This document shows positions 54,442 to 63,009 of a stretch of DNA of 64,000 nucleotides, one piece after another. The number at the start of each line of letters is the position of its first letter. Position 1 is the stretch's first letter. The notes beneath the pieces are model-generated. The model saw only the letters and a list, made by a program, of their open reading frames with translations, searched no databases and was not told the DNA's origin. Position numbers and translations under genes: made by a program. Origin of the DNA: Pelagibacterium nitratireducens (GTDB lineage: Bacteria > Pseudomonadota > Alphaproteobacteria > Rhizobiales > Devosiaceae); NCBI RefSeq assembly GCF_037044555.1, contig NZ_CP146275.1, positions 310,001 to 374,000 of the forward strand. Direction: 5' to 3'.

Positions 54442-54942
54442 CTGGGCTGATCGGGCGCTGTTCGAGTGCAGATTGACGCTGCGAGCTATCAAGTTGTTCG
54501 CAATACAGGCTTCTTTCCCGGAAACGACCGTTCCGGCTGCCACCTGACGAGATCGGCGACTGAGCGGCCATTATTTTTCGCTTCATCCCCACCTTTGATG
54601 CCGATTGTGAGCTGAGCCGCAAACGTCTCCCCCACCGGCCAGCAGCGAGCAGGTTCGAGTTTTCGATAATTCCGTCCTATGAAGCGGAGGCTAGGGGCGG
54701 TCTTGAATATGTATCACGGCAAGATACGCGGCCAAATCGGTCGATCGCGCCGTCGGGACGGCCGGGTAGCGCGGCATTCGGCGCACAAGAACATGCACCC
54801 TCACTGGGTGATTGGTGCGACTAAATCAGGGCGGCCCGCCGGGTGCTGGATCACGGCGAGTAGCGGCGTCGCCGTGGGCCTATCGGCTGGCGACTCAGCC
54901 GTCGGCTTGCCATAGCATACACGAGGAGCCATACTCGACTGT
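54442..54942. other. Stretch with no supported gene
   Basis: Only short frames with arginine-rich, low-confidence translations are present (for example 54679-54915). No domain, ribosome site or tRNA was recognised. The region separates the catabolic island from the pentapeptide-repeat gene. Confidence 0.4.
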
Positions 54943-55788
54943 ATGTTGAGGACGAGTGTAATCAATCAGGCTCGATCAGCCCTCTTATTTCTCCTGTTTG
55001 CGGGCTCGATTGTACCTGCGTTCGGCCAGCCGTCGATGCAGCTGTGCCGACCATTTGTCGTACCGCCTTCGACCGGATTGCCGACTCCTTATAGACCAGA
55101 TGCGATTCCCAAGGGGGATGTCGAGGCATTCCTGGCAGTTGAGAGCAGCGATTGTCCGGCGTGTGATCTGCGGAACGCACAATTGCAGTACCGCGACCTC
55201 TCAGGAGCTGACCTTCGGGGCGCTAGCCTCGCCGGGGCGTCATTGCACCGGGCCATCCTGGCTGATGCCCGACTGGACGGAGCCTTCCTATCGGGCGCCA
55301 ATCTCAACTTGGCCGACCTGAAGCGGGCTTCGTTGCTATCCGCCGATTTGCGGGGCGCATTGCTTTATGGGGCGGATTTAAGCTTGGCTCATCTCGGCGA
55401 CGCCAATCTTAGCGGCGCGCGGCTGCAAAACGCCAAACTGGGAGGAGCCGAGCTCTGGCGTACCAACCTGTCAGGTGTACTGGCGCGGGGCGCGAGTTTC
55501 GCCGGCGCCGATTTGCGCGAGGCGGACTTGCAACTGGCCAATTTCCAGGCGGCGAACTTCCAGCGCAGCGATTTGCGCGGTGCGCGTCTGACCAATGGCG
55601 GCTTCATGGGGGTGAACTTCGCCTCCGCCAATCTGGCGCAGATCCACGCCTTCAACGCGGACTTCCTGGCCGCCGATTTTACCGATGCCCGTCTGGTGAA
55701 CGCCGACTTGCGCAATGTCCGGCTCGACGGCGCCGATCTCACCTGCACCCAATTCGATAACGCCGTAATTGGACGTGTCGGTACTTAG
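54943..55788 (+). CDS. Secreted pentapeptide-repeat protein
   Basis: A 281-residue protein with a signal peptide (SALLFLLFAGSIVPAFGQ). After about residue 70 it has about 35 tandem pentapeptides of the A(D/N)LxX type (for example GADLR GASLA GASLH), predicted to form a right-handed quadrilateral beta-helix. CPAC near the start of the repeats and a late Cys may form disulfides. Pentapeptide proteins are usually cytoplasmic or DNA-mimicking; a Sec-type export signal suggests a periplasmic or surface role. Its function is unknown. It converges on the next minus-strand gene. Confidence 0.87.
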   Translation: MLRTSVINQARSALLFLLFAGSIVPAFGQPSMQLCRPFVVPPSTGLPTPYRPDAIPKGDVEAFLAVESSDCPACDLRNAQLQYRDLSGADLRGASLAGASLHRAILADARLDGAFLSGANLNLADLKRASLLSADLRGALLYGADLSLAHLGDANLSGARLQNAKLGGAELWRTNLSGVLARGASFAGADLREADLQLANFQAANFQRSDLRGARLTNGGFMGVNFASANLAQIHAFNADFLAADFTDARLVNADLRNVRLDGADLTCTQFDNAVIGRVGT

Positions 55789-55796
55789 CTGTGCAG

Positions 55797-56510
55797 TTAG
55801 GGCGCAGCGGCGTCTTGGATTATCTGAAAATAGGTTTCGCTGACGAAGAGGTTAGGGTGCACGACCCCGAACTCGTCCCGGAATGATTGTCCGGTGCGGT
55901 GAAAATACGTCTGGCGCACAAAGAACTCGGTGTTGTCGGTCCCAAGTGTGCACTCTTGGTTCGGCACGAAACTGGCAGCAGGTGTATCGCCCGATCCGAG
56001 GGGCAGTGGATGGCAGCGCCAATTGCCGGAAAACTTTTTGCGCAGCATTGAACCGAGCGCCCAGTGATCGTTGCGGTTTGCGGGCAAAGCGCCGCGCGCG
56101 TCCGTCACCAATCGCATCCCCCGCAATATGCCGCTGTCGTCGAACAGGCCTGATGCGATCACAGGAATGTCGAAGACGCGGGTGCCTTGACACATTGCGA
56201 TGCGGCGGTCCTGCTCGAGGGCGCGGGCGACGAACTCCTGCTCGTCGTCATAGCGGAAATAGACCTCGTAAAATCCTTGTTCGTCCGTCTCGCACAGGTG
56301 GTAGTCCTCAAAGCCGGACAACGGGCGCGAGGGCGGCCCACCATTTGTGCCGCAGGCATGGTCTTGGAAGGTTCCAAGCAGCTCTGACGCGCTGGTTCCA
56401 AGCGGCAGGTCCCAGACCGACAGCCGGTTGTCACACGCAGCAGCCGTTTGCAAGAGGGCCGTGAGAAAGATCCCGAGCGCTATTGAAAGAATGCGGAAAA
56501 GCTCACTCAT
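55797..56510 (-). CDS. Secreted protein of unknown function, in operon with quinoprotein-like gene
   Basis: A 237-residue protein with a signal peptide (RILSIALGIFLTALLQTAAACD). The mature part has six or so Cys residues and alternating strands, and no domain was recognised. Its start overlaps the stop of the upstream quinoprotein-like gene by 4 bases, so they are translationally coupled. It may be a periplasmic partner of that protein. Confidence 0.72.
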   Translation of the reverse strand: MSELFRILSIALGIFLTALLQTAAACDNRLSVWDLPLGTSASELLGTFQDHACGTNGGPPSRPLSGFEDYHLCETDEQGFYEVYFRYDDEQEFVARALEQDRRIAMCQGTRVFDIPVIASGLFDDSGILRGMRLVTDARGALPANRNDHWALGSMLRKKFSGNWRCHPLPLGSGDTPAASFVPNQECTLGTDNTEFFVRQTYFHRTGQSFRDEFGVVHPNLFVSETYFQIIQDAAAP

Positions 56511-58084
56511 GACGGAAACCCGAGAACCACAACCGCGAAAATCGGTTCGGCATTGCTCATCTCGCGCGGACGGTATGGTAACTCGCCGCTAAATGCGTTG
56601 CCGCCTACGACAACAGCGATGTATTGCCGCCCATCGACAGCAAAGGTTGTCGGCAGGACTGAGGTCAGCGAGGAAAACTTGTGGGTCCAGACCGGCTCAA
56701 GCGTTTCATCGTCGAGTGCGTGAAGCGTGCCCTCGGCGGTCGTTGTGAACACGAGTCCGCCGGCGGTGGCCAGCACGCCGCTGTGCAGCGGAAAGTCGAA
56801 GAGATACTGGGCTTTAAGTGAGCCCGTCGCCGGATCGAGCGCCGAAAGCATCCCCAGATGGGAGGCGGCCCCGGAGTAGTAGGCGCCCATCCAGCCGGGC
56901 AGGGAGTAGGTTTTGATGGCGGGAATGGCTTCGGTCAAGCAACCATCGGCGCCGGCGCCGTATGAAAGCCCTGTGCGGGGGCTGTAGGCCGAGGCGAAGG
57001 CTTCGACGCTGCGGATGTTTGGGCATCCGGCGCGATCAGCCCAGCCCGTTCCGAACTCTTCCTCACCGAGCGTTCCGGCGACATGCGGTGTCGAACTCTG
57101 CAGTGAACCGCTGTCGAGATTGAGTACATGGTACTGCCCGTTGGCGCCGAAGTGGGTGATGTTTTTGCCTTCACCGTCGCCCGGCACGATCTGATGTGAG
57201 CCGCCTTCGGAAAATCCGTTCGGATGATCGTCAGCGGCGACATATTGGAAATGCCAGCGCACCTTGCCGGTTTCCACCTCGATGGCGATCGCGCTGTTGG
57301 TCATGGATGCCGATGTGGGTTCGAAGCGGGGGACGGGGTGGCCGGTGACCCAGACCGTAAGACCGGCCGCGGCGTCGTAGACGCCTGTCTGGGTGATCGC
57401 CCCGCCGCCGACGAGTCCGCTGCCGTCGGAAAGCGTGACGGTGTCGACGCGCCACAGGGGGTCGCCGGTATGGGCGTCGAGCGCGTCGATCCGGCCCAGG
57501 GCGCCGCGGCTCGAGCCATTGCCTCCGACTATGATGTGGTCATCGACGACCAGCGGCGATGTAGAAATGGTGTAGCCGTCCAACGGATCGCCGACTTGGA
57601 CGGAGCGAGCGAGCTCCCCGGTCTGCTTGTCCAGCCAGAGCAGCCGGCCATCGGCGGTGGTTGCAATGACAAAATTTTCGTAGAATGCTAGTCCGCGGCT
57701 CGGTTCGAGCCAACTGTTGATATCCTCCTGGTGCCCTTCACTGCGCCAGACGATGCGACCGCGTTCGCGGGCATCAAGCTTGTAGACCCGCCCGGTGCCA
57801 TCGGTGATGTAGATGTAGGCGTCTTCGATCAGCGGGCTGATGGGCAATGCGTCTGCAAAGTCCCCGCCACCCTGGAGCAGGCCGCCTAGCGGAACGCTGA
57901 AGAGTTCGACCAACTGGCCGATATTGTTCCGGTCGATCTGGTCGAGGGCCGAGTAGCGGGTGCCCTCGAGTGAACCAAGGTTCATGGGCCAGTCGGCCGG
58001 ATCACGCTCCTGCGCAGATGCTGTGGGGACCGTGGCAAGCAGAACGGCGAACCCTAAGGCCTTCAGACAATTCAATAATGCCAT
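56507..58084 (-). CDS. Quinoprotein-like beta-propeller without the usual PQQ catalytic Asp
   Basis: About 525 residues from ATG 58084. An in-frame ATG at 58162 would add a leader before the true signal peptide (CLKALGFAVLLATVPTASAQ). Eight-bladed WD-type PQQ repeats are seen, such as ALDAHTGDPLWRVDTVTL and ALDDETLEPVWTHKFSSL. The strand that carries the catalytic Asp-x-Asp in the neighbouring enzyme reads FQYVAADDHPNGFSEGGS here. The vicinal Cys pair is also absent. It may be a degenerate dehydrogenase, a polyvinyl-alcohol-dehydrogenase-like enzyme or a scaffold. It lies 99 bases after the PQQ dehydrogenase gene. Confidence 0.82.
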   Translation of the reverse strand: MALLNCLKALGFAVLLATVPTASAQERDPADWPMNLGSLEGTRYSALDQIDRNNIGQLVELFSVPLGGLLQGGGDFADALPISPLIEDAYIYITDGTGRVYKLDARERGRIVWRSEGHQEDINSWLEPSRGLAFYENFVIATTADGRLLWLDKQTGELARSVQVGDPLDGYTISTSPLVVDDHIIVGGNGSSRGALGRIDALDAHTGDPLWRVDTVTLSDGSGLVGGGAITQTGVYDAAAGLTVWVTGHPVPRFEPTSASMTNSAIAIEVETGKVRWHFQYVAADDHPNGFSEGGSHQIVPGDGEGKNITHFGANGQYHVLNLDSGSLQSSTPHVAGTLGEEEFGTGWADRAGCPNIRSVEAFASAYSPRTGLSYGAGADGCLTEAIPAIKTYSLPGWMGAYYSGAASHLGMLSALDPATGSLKAQYLFDFPLHSGVLATAGGLVFTTTAEGTLHALDDETLEPVWTHKFSSLTSVLPTTFAVDGRQYIAVVVGGNAFSGELPYRPREMSNAEPIFAVVVLGFPS

Positions 58085-58183
58085 GACGATCAGAGCTTTC
58101 CGCGCAAAAAGAGAACTTGGGCACCGCACGCCTGGGTTTCCGCCGTGGGATACCTTAGTCATGCGATGCCCAGCGCGTGTGGC

Positions 58184-60076
58184 CTATCCCTCGGACGCCT
58201 CGTCCTCGGGAAGTGCGAACACCCAGATCACGCCACCCGTGGGTACGGTTGATGCCGGGGCGAAGCGATCCGGATACGATGATGCGAGCCTGTTCTGCAT
58301 GCTCGCCGCGTCAATGCCCCAGCCGGCCTGCACGGCGACATACTGGCGACCCTCGACCTCGAATGTGCTCGGCACGCCTATCACACCGGAATTGACGCGC
58401 TGCTCCCAGACGATATCGCCGCTTTCGGCATCGAACGCACGGAACATGCTATCGTTGGTGCCGCCGCCGAACACCAGGCCGCCACCGGTTGCCATGAGCG
58501 GCCCCCAGTTCTGGGAATCGGCGAACTCATGGCTCCAAACCATCTCGCCGGTTGAAAGATCCCAAGCCTGGACTTCGCCGATATGGTCAGCACCCTCCAC
58601 TATATAGAGCTCGGAAAAATCGCCCTGAGTGCCTCGTGTAAAAGACGCGCCGGGACGATAGTCGACAACCGTGCCGCCCTGCATGCGTGTGCACATGTTC
58701 TCATTGGCGGGGATATAAACATAATTGGTGTCGGGGCTATAGGCGATCGGGGGCCAGTCTTTGCCGCCCCAGAAGGAGGGACAGAAATCACCGGTGATGC
58801 CGGTGCCCGGCTTGGTCCCTTCCGCATATTCTACATATCCAGTTTCTGAATCCATGCTGCCGATCCAGTTCTGATCGACATAGGGCGCGCCGCTGATGAA
58901 CTCGATGGGACCTTCAGGCGTACGCTCGAGTTGCCACAGCACGCCGCTGCGCGAGGCATGGACGAGGCCGGGAACGGTTTCGCCTTCTCGGTTCGGCAGG
59001 TCAACGAGGATGGGGGCTGCCACTTCGTCCCAGTCAAATGAGTCGTTGGGATGATATTGGAAATGCCCCTTGATCTCGCCCGTCTCGGGATCGAGCGCAA
59101 CGACCGAGGTGACGTAGAGGTTGTCACCGGGCCGCTGGTCGCCCATCCATGGTCCGCCGTTGCCGGTTCCCCAATAAACGAGGTTGGTTTCCGGATCGTA
59201 TTGACCGGTGATCCAGCTCGATGCACCTCCGGTCATCCAGGCGTCCTCGAATTCATCGCCCGGCTGAGGCCAGGTCTCAGACCCCGGTTCGCCCGGCGCG
59301 GGAACCAGGAACGTGCGCCATGCCTCATCGCCGGTTTCCGCGTCATAGGCCGCAATGTAGCCGCGGATACCGCGTTCACCGCCAGAGGTGCCAACGATGA
59401 CATTGCCGTCAACGACCAGCGGCGCGAGGTTGGAATAGTACCCGTTCCGGTAATCCTCCATGGTCGCAGACCAAACCTCGGCGCCCGTTGCGGCGTCGAT
59501 GGCGACCAGCACCGAATCGCGTGAAACAAAAAAGACCTTGTCGTCCCAGAACCCCACACCGCGGTTGGTGGGGTGGGAACCGAGCATGTCGGGGGGAAGC
59601 TCACGCTGATATCGCCAAAGGATCTCGCCGGTGGCCGCATCAAGGGCGAGCACCTGGTTGCCGGCCGTCGAAACGAACATCTTGCCGTTGATTACCATCG
59701 GCGGGGCTTCATGCCCTTCAGAATAGCCGGTCGATACGGTCCAGACCGGCTCCAGATCGTCGACATTGTCAACGCTGATCTGGTCGAGAGGGCTAAAGCC
59801 CCAACCATTGTATGCGCGGCGATAGCCGGGCCAGTCCGCGGGATCCGGATCAGTCAAGACGGTGGCGTCGACCGGTTGATAATCGGGGATCATAACCGGG
59901 GCGGCCGGCGCTTGGGGAGCATCCCCGGCCGTGGGAGGAGCAGCCGGTCCTGGAGGGGCCGATGGCCCCGGAGGTGCTTCGGGTCCGGCGGGCGCGTCCT
60001 GCGCGAGCGCTGATGAGGCGAGCAGAACGGCAATACCGATTCCGAGCAGGCCTTGTGATGTGTACCTCTTGAGCAT
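58184..60076 (-). CDS. PQQ-dependent alcohol dehydrogenase, probably lanthanide type
   Basis: A 630-residue periplasmic quinoprotein with a signal peptide (SQGLLGIGIAVLLASSALAQD) and then a Pro/Ala/Gly linker to about residue 62. Eight propeller blades follow, with repeats like ALDAATGEILWRYQ and AIDAATGAEVWSAT. The metal/catalytic motif is Asp348-Trp-Asp350 in NDSFDWDEV. The second Asp is the extra lanthanide ligand of XoxF/PedH enzymes (Ala or Ser in calcium types). The adjacent-Cys pair before NRG is replaced by Gly166-Ser167, so the usual ring disulfide is missing. It likely oxidises an alcohol or polyol, passing electrons to a Rieske protein or cytochrome. Confidence 0.9.
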   Translation of the reverse strand: MLKRYTSQGLLGIGIAVLLASSALAQDAPAGPEAPPGPSAPPGPAAPPTAGDAPQAPAAPVMIPDYQPVDATVLTDPDPADWPGYRRAYNGWGFSPLDQISVDNVDDLEPVWTVSTGYSEGHEAPPMVINGKMFVSTAGNQVLALDAATGEILWRYQRELPPDMLGSHPTNRGVGFWDDKVFFVSRDSVLVAIDAATGAEVWSATMEDYRNGYYSNLAPLVVDGNVIVGTSGGERGIRGYIAAYDAETGDEAWRTFLVPAPGEPGSETWPQPGDEFEDAWMTGGASSWITGQYDPETNLVYWGTGNGGPWMGDQRPGDNLYVTSVVALDPETGEIKGHFQYHPNDSFDWDEVAAPILVDLPNREGETVPGLVHASRSGVLWQLERTPEGPIEFISGAPYVDQNWIGSMDSETGYVEYAEGTKPGTGITGDFCPSFWGGKDWPPIAYSPDTNYVYIPANENMCTRMQGGTVVDYRPGASFTRGTQGDFSELYIVEGADHIGEVQAWDLSTGEMVWSHEFADSQNWGPLMATGGGLVFGGGTNDSMFRAFDAESGDIVWEQRVNSGVIGVPSTFEVEGRQYVAVQAGWGIDAASMQNRLASSYPDRFAPASTVPTGGVIWVFALPEDEASEG

Positions 60077-60155
60077 GGAAACCTCCTCCTTTGAGCTCTT
60101 CAGGCGTCTCTAGAAATTCCGCATTTCGGCGTGATGCAAACGCTTGTTCATGGTC

Positions 60156-60782
60156 TCAAACATCCCCGCCGACACGGCCGTCGAAGGGGGAGTTGACGAC
60201 GATCCTGTCGTCCTCAAGGACCAATGCGAGCGCGGGAAGGCTGCGGCGGGCCGGCCCCTGGATAACAGCCCCGTTCTGACGGGGATCAAACCGCGACAGG
60301 TGGCAGGGACATTCCATATGAAAGGTTTCGGCGATCCAGTCGGTTACTTCGCACGCAGCGTGTGTACAGATCGCCGTTTGAGCAACAACTCCGCCGGCTG
60401 CGTAGTCCTGGGCCTCGGGGGCGAGAACCGCAGGGTCCCAACGCGACAACATCAAAAGGTTAAGGGCTGTGCCATTGCGAACCGTCTCAGTCGCTGCGTC
60501 GGCCGGCCAAGCCTGAATGGGGGCTGCGTTCTGGACGATCATTTCCGGGGTCAGTGGCGTCGTCTGGTCGTCGCCTGTGGCAAATACGAGGTAGTCGCCA
60601 ACCGCAGGCGGCTGCCTGGAGATATCGTCCTGACCGAAAGCAGGCAGTGCGGCCAATCCGGCTACGCCTGCAATCCCGCCGACAACGGTACGACGGTTCA
60701 GTTTACAACGACACTGTGAGGTCGAAGATTGCTTGTTGTCGAAGTGCTTGTGCAAGTGAATGATCCCTATCTTAAAAAGCAA
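60156..60782 (-). CDS. Tat-exported Rieske [2Fe-2S] protein
   Basis: A 208-residue protein. Residues 30-52 (NRRTVVGGIAGVAGLAALPAFG) are a twin-arginine signal. The full Rieske box is present: CTHAAC and CPCHLSRF, with both extra Cys residues that form a disulfide in high-potential Rieske proteins. The start is uncertain, since a Lys/His-rich leader precedes the Tat motif. It is encoded just upstream of the PQQ dehydrogenase on the same strand. It could be the dehydrogenase's electron acceptor in place of a cytochrome c, as no such cytochrome is in the window. Confidence 0.86.
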   Translation of the reverse strand: MLFKIGIIHLHKHFDNKQSSTSQCRCKLNRRTVVGGIAGVAGLAALPAFGQDDISRQPPAVGDYLVFATGDDQTTPLTPEMIVQNAAPIQAWPADAATETVRNGTALNLLMLSRWDPAVLAPEAQDYAAGGVVAQTAICTHAACEVTDWIAETFHMECPCHLSRFDPRQNGAVIQGPARRSLPALALVLEDDRIVVNSPFDGRVGGDV

Positions 60783-60966
60783 ACAGGGGATCGAGACTTC
60801 TAAAATACACCTAGTGCCAAAGTACTATTATGGTGAGGCCTCTTCCCTTCTTTTCCCCCAAGACAAGATGCTACACCCAGTTTCTGCTCGATAGCAAGGG
60901 TGGTTGATTTCGAGAGACAAATGACCAAACAGAGCGTACCTCGCCGTCGGCTGCAATCGCCCTGGG

Positions 60967-61800
60967 TCAGGCTCTGGGGCGACGGCGAATGAGCCCGATC
61001 TGCGGGTCATATGCGATGACGGCAAGAAAAAAGCATACGATGGCTGCTCCCGCGACCACCGCCAGAGCAAGGCCATTGAACTTGCCGTAAGCTGCATAGC
61101 GCACGAGTTCTACCGCATGGGTGAAGGGGTTCAAGCTCGATGCGATGTAGAGATACTGGGCCCCGCTTTCCCGAAGCCGCCAGAGCGGATAGAGCGCCGA
61201 TGAGAGAAAGAACATCGGAAAGATCACGAAATTCATCGTTCCGGCAAAGTTCTCCAGCTGCCGCACGGCGATCGAGAGCAGCAACCCGATCGCGCCGAGC
61301 ATGAAGCCGCAAACCACGAGCGCCGGAAGAACATACGCCCAGCCGCTCCAAGGCACACGCACCCCGATGAGGTGCGCGACGACCAGGAATGCGTAGCACT
61401 GTACAACCGATAGCAGGGTCCCGGCGATCAGCTTGCACAGCAGCAGATACCAGCGAGGCAGGGGCGCAGTGAGCAGCAGCCGCATGGTTCCGATCTCACG
61501 GTCATAAACGAGCGAGAGGGACGACTGCATTCCGTTGAACAGCAAAACGATACCGAGCAGGCCCGGAACTATATATTCCTGATAGGGAATGTAGGTTTCA
61601 TAGGGCTCGATCGGCGAAACGCCAAACAGGTTCTGCATGCCCGCGGCAAAAACCACCAGCCAGAGGGCTGGGCGCACCAAGGCCGATGCCAGCCGACCGT
61701 ATTGGCGCATGAACTTTACGAGCTCTCGTGCCACGATGCCGCGCAAGGCCCGAGCTGCGTGGATCATCCGTTTCGCGCCGTCTCGCGGTCTGTTCGCCAT
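60967..61800 (-). CDS. ABC-2 permease of the PQQ-alcohol dehydrogenase system (PedC-like)
   Basis: A 277-residue ABC-2-type permease with six helices. It has a cytoplasmic amphipathic start (RALRGIVARELVKFMRQYGRLASALVRP), LFNGMQSSLSLVYDREIGTMRLLL, and the C-terminal LNPFTHAVELVRYAAYG block. It lies 3 bases after the PQQ-associated binding-protein gene. This set is known from PQQ alcohol-oxidation clusters such as ped, where an ATPase is also encoded. The ATPase was not found within the window. Confidence 0.88.
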   Translation of the reverse strand: MANRPRDGAKRMIHAARALRGIVARELVKFMRQYGRLASALVRPALWLVVFAAGMQNLFGVSPIEPYETYIPYQEYIVPGLLGIVLLFNGMQSSLSLVYDREIGTMRLLLTAPLPRWYLLLCKLIAGTLLSVVQCYAFLVVAHLIGVRVPWSGWAYVLPALVVCGFMLGAIGLLLSIAVRQLENFAGTMNFVIFPMFFLSSALYPLWRLRESGAQYLYIASSLNPFTHAVELVRYAAYGKFNGLALAVVAGAAIVCFFLAVIAYDPQIGLIRRRPRA

Positions 61801-61803
61801 TGT

Positions 61804-63009
61804 TCAGAATTGGCATGCCGTGCGCGGCGCGTCGACCCCCAAAGTGTCGAGATCATTGGTCTGATGGAGGAAGCCTTCAATCGGTGCCAGGCCGACCACC
61901 ACATTGCCTGCCGCCAGCAGCATGCCTTGGCGCATCTGGTGGTCCCAAGCGCGTACGCTCATGGGATTACCCTTGGACCCATCGAGATTCATGCGCTCAC
62001 CGAGCAGGTAATCGCGCACCGGCTCGAACTCAGTAGATTGCGAACGCAACACAGACTGCGTCACGGCCCGGACCGCAGCCCAGGCGGCCCAGTCAAACCG
62101 GTGCATGCGCCGGTTGTTGGCGGCCTCGAACCGTGCATTGACCTGCGGCGCGCCTTGTCGTTCCCACGCCCAGTGCCAGGCTTCGGCGACAAGGCCGGCC
62201 GAACCGACCACCGGACGTGGCGGATTGGTCTGGTAGGGCACGCTGCGCGCGAATTCGCCGTCGCTGTCGGCAACAAAGACAACGTCGTAATTGGTACCTT
62301 CGGTCACCAGCGCGACGTTGTTTTGATCGCGTCGGCGCGGATCGGCGGAAAGCACGAACGGTCGCACTTCAACAATATCGGCGCCGAAGAAACCAACAGA
62401 TTCCCGAAGCGCTTGGATGATCGCCGCATCCTGCGCCAGCGGACCCTGCAGGGCAAGGATGTTGGTCCAGCGCTTGGACACCAGATACTGCACGATCGCG
62501 TCTGTCTGCATGCGGTAACTCGGGATCACGTGCACGATGTTGACCCGGCAATTGGCGCCGCGCAACTCGTCTTGCTGCGCCGAAACGTTGAGCAGTATCA
62601 CAGGCTGGTCCCGCAGAGCCTCCGAAAGGGCCAGCAATTGTTCTGAAGGCAGATCGGCGATGATGAAATGAACGCCGTCTTGGGCCCATTCGCCAACCGT
62701 TGCGGCAAGCTCGTCGACCGTGCTCCCGTGCGCCTCGCGCAACCCGAACTCGACCCCGATGACCTGGCCGATCTGCTGGCCATCGGCAATTCCGAGCAGG
62801 GCACCGGCCATGCTGCGTCCCCATGGGCGCTGGGGCACGAGGAAGTTGGCAAGAAAGGGATCGTACCGCGGACTGTCTTCGAGATCGACATAACCGATCC
62901 GAACCTGCTCAGCAGACGCCGCCTCCTGGGCCGTGGCCGGCGCCGATGTCAGACATGCCGCCAGCACCCATGCCAGCGCCGCGAGAGAGATCTTATGCGG
63001 GCTCATCAT
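61804..63009 (-). CDS. PQQ-associated ABC transporter substrate-binding protein
   Basis: About 401 residues from ATG 63009 (ATG 63006 is next in frame). The longer start at 63114 overlaps the neighbouring propeller gene too far. The signal peptide is ISLAALAWVLAACLTSAPATAQE. Mature blocks EQVRIGYVDLEDSPRYDPF and AQDGVHFIIADLPSEQLLALSEALRDQ match the periplasmic binding protein of PQQ alcohol-dehydrogenase ABC systems (Leu/Ile/Val-type fold). The start overlaps the stop of the YVTN propeller gene, so the two are coupled. Confidence 0.88.
   Translation of the reverse strand: MMSPHKISLAALAWVLAACLTSAPATAQEAASAEQVRIGYVDLEDSPRYDPFLANFLVPQRPWGRSMAGALLGIADGQQIGQVIGVEFGLREAHGSTVDELAATVGEWAQDGVHFIIADLPSEQLLALSEALRDQPVILLNVSAQQDELRGANCRVNIVHVIPSYRMQTDAIVQYLVSKRWTNILALQGPLAQDAAIIQALRESVGFFGADIVEVRPFVLSADPRRRDQNNVALVTEGTNYDVVFVADSDGEFARSVPYQTNPPRPVVGSAGLVAEAWHWAWERQGAPQVNARFEAANNRRMHRFDWAAWAAVRAVTQSVLRSQSTEFEPVRDYLLGERMNLDGSKGNPMSVRAWDHQMRQGMLLAAGNVVVGLAPIEGFLHQTNDLDTLGVDAPRTACQF

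Noticed and set aside
54679..54915. 78-codon plus-strand frame before the pentapeptide gene
   Set aside because: Arginine-rich, no domain and no ribosome site.
54943..55788. Tandem pentapeptides considered as a DNA repeat array
   Set aside because: The periodicity is at protein level with varied codons; it is a coding repeat, not a CRISPR or satellite.
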